DNA of 54,707 nucleotides from assembly GCA_017453565.1 (NCBI GenBank), contig JAFTEQ010000018.1, positions 1 to 54,707 of the forward strand, read 5' to 3'. The stretch's first letter is position 1; every line of letters begins with the position of its first letter. Of the stretch, positions 26,203 through 35,700 are shown piece after piece. A program made the position numbers and the translations under genes. This DNA comes from Bacteroidales bacterium (GTDB taxonomy: Bacteria > Bacteroidota > Bacteroidia > Bacteroidales > UBA932). The notes below the pieces were generated by a model, which was given only the letters and a program-made list of their open reading frames with translations, had not been told where the DNA came from and did no database searches.

Positions 26203-27903
26203 CTAGCGGCTCTCGATGACCGCCCCGTGTTCGCGGGCCACGGTCTCCTTCCATTTGTCGGTGTACCCCGGCCAGCCCAGGCCGTCGGGGATGCCCGCCG
26301 AGTATTGCGTGTGCTTGAAGGAGCCATCGGGTTCCTGGGCCTTCACGTTGCCGTCGATGAACTTCACCAGCAGCAGTTCTTCCAGTTTGACCCAGCGCTC
26401 GAACTGCTTCTGCGCGGTCTGCAGGTTGAAGCGGGTGAGCAAACGGCGGACCTTGCGCAGACGACCCTTCCGGGCAAATCGCTCCAGCCGCGAGTCGAAC
26501 TCCGGCACCGCCGAGAACATCTGCTCCTGCTCGAAGGCATCGGCCGCGCAGCGGGCCACGGGCGCCATCTGGTTGTACATCTTATAACAGGCGTTGGCCA
26601 CGCGGTTGCAGATCCAGAACTGCGATGTGGCCGAATAGTGCAGCAGGTCGCCGTTCCCCACGCGGAGGCAGTCCGGTACCTTGTTCGCACTCACGTAGAT
26701 GGGGGTAAGGTAGGAAGTGGCGGCATCGTCGCAGCCGAACCATACCAGGGCCCCCAGCGCATCGGGCAGGGAAGGACGCGCCTGCGCAACGAACCAGAAA
26801 CCTGTCTGCTGCGTGGCGATGGCCCGCTCGTTCACGTACTTCTTCCCACCCCATTCGAAGCCCATCGGACGCCAGCGGTAGGGCAGGGCGTTCCCGCCCG
26901 CACCGATATCCTGCGTCATGTCCATGGGGGTGCCTTCGAAGTGGTCGCGCATGACGTCGGCCACGTCCTTCACGGTAATCTTCCGGGCCGGCTTCACCCA
27001 CAGGGGCATCTCGCCCTTGAGGTCGCCGCCCATGGCATAGGCGAGCCAGTCAGAGGCAGGGCGCGTGACCTCAGCGCCGTCTTCCTCATAGGTGAAACTG
27101 CCGCCGCAGAGAATGTTGAAGGCACTCCAGGCACGGGCGTCGCAGGCGCGGGCTCCGCCGAAGTCGAGCGGGTTGTAGACGTCGCGGAACGAGAACTCCT
27201 CGTCGGGTCCCTCGTACCAGCCCTTCTCCCGGGCGAAACTGATGACATCGGGCGCATAGAGCGTGTTCTCCGGATCGTCCAGCGGGAAGCGCGTGATGCG
27301 GCACTGGTTGGCGTGGGCGCAGATATAGCCGTCAGGGATGCGTCGCGCCACCCACACGATGCCGCGGTTGGCCGGTCCCTTGCCCACCAGGTCCATGATC
27401 CAGGCCTCGTCCTTGTCGGCGATGGAGAAGGTCTCCCCTTCCGAGGGGTAGCCGTAGCGGTTGGCCAGTGAGACGATGGTGTCGATGGCGGCCCGGGCGC
27501 TGGCGGCGCGCTGCAGGGTCACGTAGATGAGGGAACCGTAGTCCATAATGCCGGTGCTGTCGGCCTGTTCCTCGCGTCCGCCCCAGGTGGTCTCCCCAAT
27601 CACCACCTGACACTCGTTCATATTGCCCATGGTCTGGAAGGTCCTGGAAATCTGATGGATGCGCCCAAGCGGACGGGCCGTGTCCCACTCCTTGATGTCG
27701 AGCAGGGCGCCTTTGGGATGGCGTGCCCGCGGGGTGAAATAGAGTTCGCCGAAGAGGGCGTGCGAGTCGGCAGCGTACGAGACCATGCAGGAGCCGTCGG
27801 CGCTGGCGCCACGGGTGATGATCACATTGGAACAGGCTTGACTGGACTGAAGCGGCAAGAATAACAGGGCCGCGATGGCGGCAAAAAGGAATTTAGTCTT
27901 CAT
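26203..27903 (-). CDS. C69-family dipeptidase (PepD-like), secreted
   Basis: 566 residues. The signal peptide MKTKFLFAAIAALLFLPLQSSQA ends immediately before Cys24, which in family C69 (an Ntn hydrolase) becomes the catalytic N-terminal nucleophile; CSNVIITRGASADGS is the standard opening. Members cleave dipeptides; the secreted Bacteroidota forms are thought to act on peptides in the periplasm. The start overlaps the end of the GH35-like gene by 11 nt, so it is the second gene of a minus-strand operon. Confidence 0.88.
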   Translation of the reverse strand: MKTKFLFAAIAALLFLPLQSSQACSNVIITRGASADGSCMVSYAADSHALFGELYFTPRARHPKGALLDIKEWDTARPLGRIHQISRTFQTMGNMNECQVVIGETTWGGREEQADSTGIMDYGSLIYVTLQRAASARAAIDTIVSLANRYGYPSEGETFSIADKDEAWIMDLVGKGPANRGIVWVARRIPDGYICAHANQCRITRFPLDDPENTLYAPDVISFAREKGWYEGPDEEFSFRDVYNPLDFGGARACDARAWSAFNILCGGSFTYEEDGAEVTRPASDWLAYAMGGDLKGEMPLWVKPARKITVKDVADVMRDHFEGTPMDMTQDIGAGGNALPYRWRPMGFEWGGKKYVNERAIATQQTGFWFVAQARPSLPDALGALVWFGCDDAATSYLTPIYVSANKVPDCLRVGNGDLLHYSATSQFWICNRVANACYKMYNQMAPVARCAADAFEQEQMFSAVPEFDSRLERFARKGRLRKVRRLLTRFNLQTAQKQFERWVKLEELLLVKFIDGNVKAQEPDGSFKHTQYSAGIPDGLGWPGYTDKWKETVAREHGAVIESR

Positions 27904-29422
27904 GGGCTGGATAGGAATAGAGGCGGATCCGGTAGATGCCGGTGGTTTTGAAGCGGTTGTGGGCGAGGGCAAGGAAGCGGCGCTGATGCGAGAGGCCGTA
28001 GCGGGCGGCGGGCACGGGCGTGCCGTCGGGGGCCGTTTCGTCCTGCTGCCAGAGGCGGCCGCGCAGGTAAAGCATATTGCCGTGGCCGGTTTCGTCGCCG
28101 TTCAGCACCTGCCACACGGCTCCGTCACGGATTTCCTCGCACCAGGCGAGTTTGCACTGCCGGCCGTCGGGGCGTTCCCAGTCGATCCAGGCGCCCAGGC
28201 CCGCCACCAGGAACTCGTCTTCCCCGGTACGGACCGCCAGGCCGTGCGCATATTGTTCACCCTCAATGCAGTGCACCCTGAATACGCAGTCGCCGAAATC
28301 GAGCCGGAACTCCGCATCCAGGGCGTCTTTCCCGCTCTGACGGAAGAATCCGTGCACGGGCCGGTCCTGCTCCAGCAGGGGGACTACCTCACCGAGCGTA
28401 CGGCACTCCTGCACGAAGTAGGGATTGTCGTGGTCTTCCTCGTAGCCGAAGCAGAATACGCCCTGCGCACCCGCCTCGCCGAAGGCATAATAGTAGCGGC
28501 CGGGCTCACGGCTGGTCTCGGGAATGAAGAGCGGCTGCCCTTCGCCGTAGGCCGCACACATAGCGGCAAAATCGGACGCATAGATATCGGGCGAGAGCCA
28601 GTCGAGATGGGGCGCGCAGCGCTTCCACACATCGAGCACAGCCTCACGCGGCCCTCCGTTGGGATAGCTGCCATATGCTGCGTCTTCCGGCATAAGCCAG
28701 GCGTTGGTGAAAAGCGGCAGGTCGTATTCGGCCTTGCCGGCCGCTGCCACGGCGTCGACGAATCGGGCGCAGGCCTCGGCCATGAAAACCTGCTCGGCCG
28801 GCGTACCGTTTTCGGACGGGCGCTCCGCCCATTTGCCTTCCTCCCAGGCTTTCCGGGCGGCGGGACAGCAGTCGCGCGGAAGGAATACGCCGCATTCATT
28901 CTCTACCTGGACGGTGCATACCACCTTTCGCTTATCGGTCTCGCGCAGGTGCCGCATCAGCTCCGCAAAGGCCCGGCTGTCGGCTTCGCAGGCTGCTGCG
29001 CAGAAGGGAGAGATGGTCGTCATGGGTGCGCCGTCCTCCGACTCAGCGCGGAAATAGGTCTTTGTGTCGCCCTTCACCCACAGGGGCGGGTACGACGATT
29101 CCCCGTTCTTCCAGCTGCCGAACCAGAGCAGGCCCAGCCTGAGGCCGCGTTTGCCGGCGGCACGGACCAGATAGTCTGTGAGTGTGAAGTCGAAGCGTCC
29201 CTGTTCGGGTTCCAGCTGCTCCCAGCACACGGGCGCGAGTACGGCGTTGTAGCCCAGCGCCACGGTCAGGTCGAGCGAAGCGTCGATCGACTCGGGGGTG
29301 GAAGCATTGGAATTGTGCATCTCGCCGCCAAACAGGAGCCGGGGTTCCTGCATCGGCTGTGCGCAGCCCAGCAGCGCCACGGCCGCCAGGGCGGGAAGGG
29401 AAAAGCGAAAGAGAGGATTCAT
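27893..29422 (-). CDS. GH35-like beta-galactosidase lipoprotein with C-terminal DUF5597-type domain
   Basis: 509 residues with lipoprotein signal MNPLFRFSLPALAAVALLGCAQ (Cys20). The TIM barrel starts GYNAVLAPVCWEQLEPEQGRFDF and continues with RLGLLWFGSWKNGESSYPPLWV, CTVQVENECGVF (acid/base Glu in QxENE) and PLFIPETSRE (probable nucleophile Glu), matching GH35/GH42 clan A enzymes with a DUF5597 tail. It would release terminal beta-galactose or a related sugar in the periplasm or at the cell surface. Followed by an overlapping C69 peptidase, a pairing that suggests glycopeptide use, which is inference. Confidence 0.82.
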   Translation of the reverse strand: MNPLFRFSLPALAAVALLGCAQPMQEPRLLFGGEMHNSNASTPESIDASLDLTVALGYNAVLAPVCWEQLEPEQGRFDFTLTDYLVRAAGKRGLRLGLLWFGSWKNGESSYPPLWVKGDTKTYFRAESEDGAPMTTISPFCAAACEADSRAFAELMRHLRETDKRKVVCTVQVENECGVFLPRDCCPAARKAWEEGKWAERPSENGTPAEQVFMAEACARFVDAVAAAGKAEYDLPLFTNAWLMPEDAAYGSYPNGGPREAVLDVWKRCAPHLDWLSPDIYASDFAAMCAAYGEGQPLFIPETSREPGRYYYAFGEAGAQGVFCFGYEEDHDNPYFVQECRTLGEVVPLLEQDRPVHGFFRQSGKDALDAEFRLDFGDCVFRVHCIEGEQYAHGLAVRTGEDEFLVAGLGAWIDWERPDGRQCKLAWCEEIRDGAVWQVLNGDETGHGNMLYLRGRLWQQDETAPDGTPVPAARYGLSHQRRFLALAHNRFKTTGIYRIRLYSYPAHED

Positions 29423-29443
29423 ATTGATTCCGAATTATTCAGA

Positions 29444-30490
29444 CTAAAGGTAATACCGCAACCCTGCGGAAAGGGAGAGGTGGGCAAATCCCAATGCGTC
29501 TTTTGACTCCAAAACTATGACGTCCCTCTTCCCGTCCTTATCTATCTTGTTTACCGTGCGCGTCTTCCCCGTTACCAGAGAAGCCGAGGCGCCCAGGGCC
29601 AGATGTTTTGAGATAAATGCATCATAGCCAACTTCAAAGACATCGCCAAGTGTCCATGTCTTGAGTTTGAACGGGTCTATCAGGATGGCATTGTCGTAAT
29701 AACCCACATAACCCAACCCGATAGCAGAATACAACATGCCTTTCCTACGGGCATCGACCTTCCGGTAAGAACAAACCGGCCCGATATAGCTTATATCAAT
29801 GCGGTCGGCAAGGAAACCCTTTTGCTCGGGGCCCCCGTCGATACTCGCGATAATCCTCATTTTGTTTCCAAGATGAAGATTTTGAAACTTGAGGCCCGCG
29901 CCATACTCTCCTCCAAAAAAGTACACCACATCTGCCCCATAGACACCGCCCCACCTCAAGTGTTTGACGTGTCTCTCCATTACCTCCGAGCCATCTGATT
30001 GAAAAGGAGGCATATAGTATCCGAATCCTCCCTGAATGGCGATTCGGAACGGGAGCAACTTCCCAGTCACCGACAATTCTGCCGGGACGGAAACGTCCGC
30101 TGCTGCAACGAGCGCCGGCGCATCCGGCGTATCGGTCGGCATGATCTTCAGGACATCGGCCTTTATCCAGTGGGCGGAACTGCGGTCATCGGGGAAAAGA
30201 TGCTCGTTGATGCGGATTGCATTCCCGCCGCCTTTTCTCGCATATTTCTGCGCCAAGGCGAGCACATTTTCATAGGACCCTTTCTTCTCGGAGGTCATTC
30301 CTCCGTCTTCCACGCAGACCATTCCGAGCCTGACGGTATTGCCCGGAATAGAATCGTTTTTGTCTAACACAGCCACCTCTTCGCGCTCGTCAAGGGGCTT
30401 CTCGGGCTTGGGCAGATAACCATACACAAAGGGAGAACACCCATACAGCATGGCACAGGCCAAAAACGAAATATCAATAAAAAGTCTCAT
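29444..30490 (-). CDS. Hypothetical lipoprotein with C-terminal beta-barrel-like part
   Basis: 348 residues. MRLFIDISFLACAMLYGCSP is a lipoprotein-type signal (Cys18). Residues 45-130 include GNAIRINEHLFPDDRSSAHWIKADVLKI, resembling small lipoprotein domains that handle metal- or heme-like ligands, but I cannot name it. The rest has alternating strands ending SLSAGLRYYL, as in outer-membrane barrels. Base composition is visibly more AT-rich than the flanks. It overlaps the upstream 161-residue gene by 17 nt. Confidence 0.55.
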   Translation of the reverse strand: MRLFIDISFLACAMLYGCSPFVYGYLPKPEKPLDEREEVAVLDKNDSIPGNTVRLGMVCVEDGGMTSEKKGSYENVLALAQKYARKGGGNAIRINEHLFPDDRSSAHWIKADVLKIMPTDTPDAPALVAAADVSVPAELSVTGKLLPFRIAIQGGFGYYMPPFQSDGSEVMERHVKHLRWGGVYGADVVYFFGGEYGAGLKFQNLHLGNKMRIIASIDGGPEQKGFLADRIDISYIGPVCSYRKVDARRKGMLYSAIGLGYVGYYDNAILIDPFKLKTWTLGDVFEVGYDAFISKHLALGASASLVTGKTRTVNKIDKDGKRDVIVLESKDALGFAHLSLSAGLRYYL

Positions 30491-30959
30491 ACTTAGGCCA
30501 CATTTTCACATTCTTCATCCGTTCATCAGGAGGGTAACAGAGACGCAAACGCTTTTGACTGTCTGTAAGTTGCTCCATGTCTTTTATCGAAAGGTCATAA
30601 CGGACCAAAAGGTCATCTTCTTTTCTGTCTTTTGCATAAAGTCGAAAGACGCATATATAAAAGCGGACAGTATCATATGGAGTCATTCCTTCAAATGTAC
30701 TGTATCCGCTACCCACTGCCTTAGATGAATGGGGCTCAACTGTTATTCTCCATAATGCATTAAGCGCCGTCATAAGCGTAGTATCCGATTGTGGGATGTC
30801 GTGCATATCATGTGGACGACTTACCCGATTATACTTAAAAGGGAGACATAAATTAACGCGACAATCATCGAAATTAACTAGCTCAACTACAATTGTATTC
30901 TCTTTGCAACAAGAAACAGATAGAAAAAGCATGGTAGTGATAATCATTCTACGTAACAT
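30474..30959 (-). CDS. Hypothetical lipoprotein
   Basis: 161 residues, MLRRMIITTMLFLSVSCCKEN being a short lipoprotein-like signal. No recognisable domain. The codon use is AT-rich compared with the neighbourhood. It lies 12 nt after the HEYGH fragment and overlaps the next gene, so all three are probably co-transcribed; an immunity or accessory role for the fragment is possible but unsupported. Confidence 0.5.
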   Translation of the reverse strand: MLRRMIITTMLFLSVSCCKENTIVVELVNFDDCRVNLCLPFKYNRVSRPHDMHDIPQSDTTLMTALNALWRITVEPHSSKAVGSGYSTFEGMTPYDTVRFYICVFRLYAKDRKEDDLLVRYDLSIKDMEQLTDSQKRLRLCYPPDERMKNVKMWPKYETFY

Positions 30960-30971
30960 AATGATGCTCGG

Positions 30972-31223
30972 TTATCGTAATACAAGCGTCGACGGGAATC
31001 CTATTCCCGGCCGATATTTACTAAAATACCATTTAGAATAGGTGTTAGCCCAGGTTTCCGTCCAAAAATAATCATGATTTATGGCATTTGCGTTCAAGAA
31101 GGGCCGAAGATTCCATAAGCTCATAATTGCAGGAACTGGAAGATAGCCGGGACCCCAGATCTTGCTTTGTATTGTATGGCCATACTCATGCATATAGAAC
31201 TCTTTCACTAACCAAGCCTTCAT
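30972..31223 (-). pseudogene. Orphan HEYGH zinc-peptidase-like fragment (probable RHS/toxin C-terminal remnant)
   Basis: 83 residues from ATG 31223, or 85 from a TTG at 31229. MHEYGHTIQ gives a zincin HExxH motif (His12, Glu13, His16), followed by GPGYLPVPAIMSLWNL and FWTETWANTYSKWYF. In Bacteroidota this HEYGH...FWTExxAN block usually forms the extreme C-terminus of long YD/RHS-repeat or cell-surface proteins. Only 40 nt separate its in-frame upstream stop from the plus-strand gene at 31276, so the N-terminal part of such a protein is missing. Probably a truncated remnant; expression as a small protein cannot be excluded. Confidence 0.5.
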
Positions 31224-31266
31224 CAACAAAACTACTCAATAATATCAGATTCTGCAACTAATTGAT

Positions 31267-31274
31267 TACATTTG
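31267..31274 (+). promoter_or_regulatory. -7 box 4 nt ahead of the small secreted protein gene
   Basis: TACATTTG (TAnnTTTG) followed by CATG and ATG at 31279. Transcription would begin at about the start codon, implying a leaderless mRNA. Confidence 0.6.
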
Positions 31275-31278
31275 CATG

Positions 31279-31701
31279 ATGAAACGTTTTCTCACAATCG
31301 CCCTCGCGCTGCTGCTCCCCATGGCCCTTTGGGCGCAGGAGCAGGACGAATCGACCAAGACTCCGGAGCAGAAGGAGCGGGAGTTCTATGAGAGCATCGA
31401 GAAAGAGGTGGACCGCCTTGCCGACGGGCTCAGCCTCTCCGACGCGCAGATTTTCTACGTGGACTCCATCCTCACCCACAACGCCTTGGCGCTGCGCAGC
31501 GAGGTGGAGGTGCTCAACCAGAACAAGGCCCTTTCGAGCGAGCCCTACATCTATCTGCACGACAAGTGGATGGAGGAAAACGACCGCGCGCTGCGCAAGG
31601 TCTTTTCCGACGAGCAGTGGGAGCGCTATCTCAAGATTGGGGGCGCCAAGGCCCGCAAGGCACGGGAGAAACGTGCGGCGAAACGAAACAAGAAAGTATG
31701 A
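31279..31701 (+). CDS. Small secreted helical protein, function unknown
   Basis: 140 residues with signal peptide MKRFLTIALALLLPMALWAQ. The mature protein is highly charged and helical (EQKEREFYESIEKEVDRLADGLSLSDAQIFYVDSILTHN; DEQWERYLKIGGAKARKAREKRAAKRNKK), comparable in style to Spy/CpxP-like proteins but not assignable. ATG 31276 is also in frame, but the promoter spacing favours 31279. Its TGA stop overlaps the pheS ATG, so the two are coupled. Confidence 0.65.
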   Translation: MKRFLTIALALLLPMALWAQEQDESTKTPEQKEREFYESIEKEVDRLADGLSLSDAQIFYVDSILTHNALALRSEVEVLNQNKALSSEPYIYLHDKWMEENDRALRKVFSDEQWERYLKIGGAKARKAREKRAAKRNKKV

Positions 31702-32735
31702 ATAGAGAAGATATAGAGCGCCTGTCGGCCGAACTGGCCGCGCTCAAATGCAAGACGCAGAAGGAAGTGGAAGAGGCGCGCGTGCGCTTCCTGGGCAAGA
31801 AGGGTGAGATTACCGCCCTGTTCGAGGAGTTTCGCACCGTGGCGCCCGAGTTCAAGAAGGAGTTCGGCCGCACGCTCAACGAACTCAAGCAGAAGGCCCA
31901 GGCCCGCATCGAGGAACTGAAGGCCGCGGCGGAGCAGTCCGGGCCGTCGGAAGGACCGGCGCAGGACCTCTCCATGCCGGGCGACGACTTCCCCCTGGGT
32001 TCCCGCCATCCCGTTTCGATCGTGCGTCAGGAGATCGTGGACATCTTCCGTAAATTCGGATACGACGTGGCCGAGGGCCCCGAAATCGAGGACGACTACC
32101 ACGTGTTCGAGGCGCTCAACTTCCCGCCCAACCATCCCGCCCGCGACATGCAGGACACCTTCTTCGTGTCGGCCGGGCACCTCAACCCGCTGCTGCTGCG
32201 CACCCACACCTCGAGCGTACAGGTGCGGGCCATGGAGACGATGAAACTCCCCATCCGCGTCATCTGCCCGGGCCGGGTGTTCCGCAACGAGGCCATCAGC
32301 GCCCGCGCGCACTGCATCTTCCATCAGGTGGAGGGTCTCTACATCGACGAGCACGTGACCTTCGCCGACCTCAAGCAGGCCATCCTCCTCTTCGCCCGCG
32401 AAATGTTCGGGGCCGATACGCAGATCCGGATGCGGCCCTCGTTCTTCCCCTTCACCGAACCGTCGGCCGAGGTGGACGTGAGCTGCAACATCTGCCACGG
32501 CAAGGGCTGCAACATCTGCAAGGGCACCGGCTGGCTGGAGATCCTGGGTTGCGGCATGGTCGATCCCAACGTGCTGGAGGCCTCCGGAATCGACTCAAAG
32601 AAATACAGCGGATTCGCGTTCGGCATGGGTCTGGAGCGCATCGCCATGCTCAAATGGCGGGTGAACGACCTGCGTCACTATTTCGAGAACGACCTGCGCT
32701 TCCTGCACGAATTCGAAACCGCCACGGAAGTTTAA
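31698..32735 (+). CDS. pheS: Phenylalanyl-tRNA synthetase alpha subunit
   Basis: 345 residues. N-terminal coiled-coil (RVRFLGKKGEITALFEEF), then the class II catalytic core: RHPVSIVRQEIVDIFRKFGYDVAEGPEIE (motif 1), GRVFRNEAISARAHCIFHQVEGLYI (motif 2) and GFAFGMGLERIAMLKW (motif 3). CNICHGKGCNICKGTGW is an inserted four-Cys knuckle, typical of Bacteroidota PheS. Forms an alpha2beta2 enzyme with PheT, which is not encoded nearby. Confidence 0.96.
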   Translation: MNREDIERLSAELAALKCKTQKEVEEARVRFLGKKGEITALFEEFRTVAPEFKKEFGRTLNELKQKAQARIEELKAAAEQSGPSEGPAQDLSMPGDDFPLGSRHPVSIVRQEIVDIFRKFGYDVAEGPEIEDDYHVFEALNFPPNHPARDMQDTFFVSAGHLNPLLLRTHTSSVQVRAMETMKLPIRVICPGRVFRNEAISARAHCIFHQVEGLYIDEHVTFADLKQAILLFAREMFGADTQIRMRPSFFPFTEPSAEVDVSCNICHGKGCNICKGTGWLEILGCGMVDPNVLEASGIDSKKYSGFAFGMGLERIAMLKWRVNDLRHYFENDLRFLHEFETATEV

Positions 32736-32739
32736 TTCC

Positions 32740-35700
32740 ATGAAACATAATTGTTTATCCATTGCGGTCGCCGTCGTCCTGACGGCGATTCTGCCTTCCT
32801 GCAAGCAAGGGTTTTCCCGGGCAAGGCTCGAAGCCCCGCTTCGGGAGACGGTGCTCGCCACGGCCGAGGCCGACCTGGGGCGCGCCCCCGTCACCGTGAC
32901 CGCTTTCCGCTGCGAACGCAGTTGCGGCGGCCCCCACGATTTCTATTCCGAGGGCGACTATTGGTGGCCCAATCCCGACGACCCCGACGGGCCCTACATC
33001 CGCCGCGACGGGGAAAGCAACCCGGAGAACTTCTCCGAGCACCGGCGCGCCATGTTCGAGCTCAGCCGCATGACAGGCAATTTCGCATCGGCCTGGATCC
33101 TCACGGGTGACGGTCGCTATGCCGCCGCGGCCGAACGGCACCTGCGGGCCTGGTTCATGGACCCCGAGACCCGGATGAACCCGTCGCTTCTCTACGCCCA
33201 GGCCATCAAGGGTGTGGTGACCGGCCGGGGCATCGGCATCATCGACACCATCCACCTCATTGAAGTGGCGCAGGCGGCCCTGCGTCTGGGAGAGGCGGGG
33301 GCCATCAGCGGGGAATGCCTGGAAGCTTGCCGCAGCTGGTTCCGTGACTATCTGGAATGGATGGACACCCACCCCTACGGCGTAAAAGAGCGTAACGCGC
33401 AGAACAACCATGGCACCTGGTGGTACGCGCAAGCTGCTTCCTTTGCCCTTCTGACGGGCGACGAGGCCATGCTGGAGCGCTGCCGGGTGGCCTACAAGGA
33501 GCGTTTCCTGCCGGAGTCGATGGCCCCGGACGGCTCGTTCCCGCTGGAACTTTCGCGCACCAAACCCTATTTCTACTCCATCTTCCAGCTCAAGGCGCTG
33601 GCCTTGCTCTGCCACATCCTTTCCACCCCGGACGACGACCTCTGGGCCTACACCACCCCCGACGGGAAGTGCATGCGCAAGGGGCTCGACTACATGCTGC
33701 CCTATATCATCGACAAGGAAAGCTGGCCGCACCAGCGCGACGTCTCGCACTGGGAAGGCTGGCCCGTGGCGGTCCCGGCCTACGTTCTGGCCTGGGCGCA
33801 CTGGGGCGACGAGCGCTATTACAAGGCCTGGGCGCCCTTCGACCATTTCTCGCCCGACGAGGAGATCCAGCGCGCCACAGCCGTGCGCAATCCCCTCATC
33901 TGGCTGCCCCTGTCTTCGCTGGAACTCTGGACGCCCGTAAGCAACGCCGTTCAGGACCGGATGCAGGAGCCGAAGCTCGCCGATGTGCGTCTGGAAGGGG
34001 CCGTGGGCAAGAAAATGGACACGTTCTTCCAGCAGCGTATCTTTTCCGACTTTGCCAGGAATACGGTGATGCAGGAAGCGGAAGAAGCTTTCAAAAACAG
34101 GGTTGACGATGTGGTGCGCGCGCCCATCGGCTACTGGCAGGGAGAGTTCTGGGGGAAATTGATGATCGGGGCCTCGCGGGTGGCGCAGTATAAGAATGAC
34201 CCTGGTTTTACCCGCTATGTGCGCGAAGAGGCGCATCGTCTCTTGTGCTACCAGGACGCCGACGGATACCTCGGCACCTACGCCGACAAGGCCTATGTTA
34301 CTGCTCCGGACCTGCAGAAGGCCCGCGAAACCATGGGCTGGGACTGCGACTGGTGCTGGAATCTGTGGTGCAGGAAATACACCATGTGGGGGCTGCTGAT
34401 GGCCTACGAAGCCACGGGCGACCGGTCGCTGGTGACCGCCGCCGCGCGTTCGATGGATCAGGAAATATCCATGCTCGATTCGCTGGGACTCAAACTATGG
34501 CAGACGGGCACGCCGCACTTTGCGGGCCTGCCCAGCTGCTCGGTACTCAAGCCCCTGCTCCAGCTCTACCGCTACACGGGCTACCGCCGCTATCTCAGCC
34601 TGGCCCGGGAAATCGTCGCCCATTGGGATTCTCCGGACGGGGCATGTCCCAACCTCATTGCCAACGCGTTCAGCGGGAGACCGGTGAGCGACTGGTATCC
34701 CAATCCTTTCAGCTGGGCCAAGGCCTATGAAATGATGAGTTGCCTGGACGGCCTGCTGGAGTACTACCGGGTTACCGGCGAAGAACGCCCGCTGGAAGCT
34801 GTGGAGCGCATACAGGAACTACTCTGGACCCACGAACGCAACCCGCTGCAGAGTGTGGGCTACAACGACCAGTTTGGCGGAGGGGCCACACACATCAACG
34901 GTATCAGTGAACCCTGCGACGCCATCCACTGGATGCGCCTCAACCACGACCTTTTCCTCATTACGGGAAATCCGCACTATGTGGATGTGATGGAGCTGAC
35001 TTTCTTCAATGCCTTCCTGGCCGGTGTATTCCGCGACGGTAAATGGGGAGCGCGCGGCGTCCGTACCGAAGGAAGGCACCTGGTGGCGCACAACCAGGCG
35101 CTCATGGAACACAGCCACTGCTGTGTGAACAACATCCCACGCGGTTTTATGGATGTGGCGCAGACCCTCGTCTCGCGCGATGCGGAAGGGACCGTTTATA
35201 TTAATTGGTATTCCGACAGCCGATCTGCGATAGACGGCGTGCGCGTGCAGGTGACGGGAAACTATCCCGTCGGTGGCGAGGTGGCGGTACAGGTTGAAAC
35301 TTCCGCTCCGCTCAAGGTCCGCCTGCGCGTTCCCGCCTGGGCGGCCGGGGGCAGGATGACCGTAGACGGCGTTGCGGCGCAGCCCGGATGGTTCGAGACC
35401 AGCATCGGGGGGCCACACTGTTTCCGGATCCATTTTGACCTCACGCCCATCGTGGCCAACAGTGATAAGCCCGCCGTGGAACGCTATGCTGCAGATGATA
35501 AACGCATTACAAAGTGGAACAGCAACGGCAACGACGCCGATATTACCGCCCTTACCCGCTCCACGCCCATGGCCCAGGTGTTTCGGGGACCGCTCCTGCT
35601 TGCCAAATGCAAGCGGGTGGGCGACAGCGAGGCGGAGATCTTCACGAAAAAAAGCATCAACCGCCAGGGTTATACCTGTACGGCCGATGCTCTTGATAAT

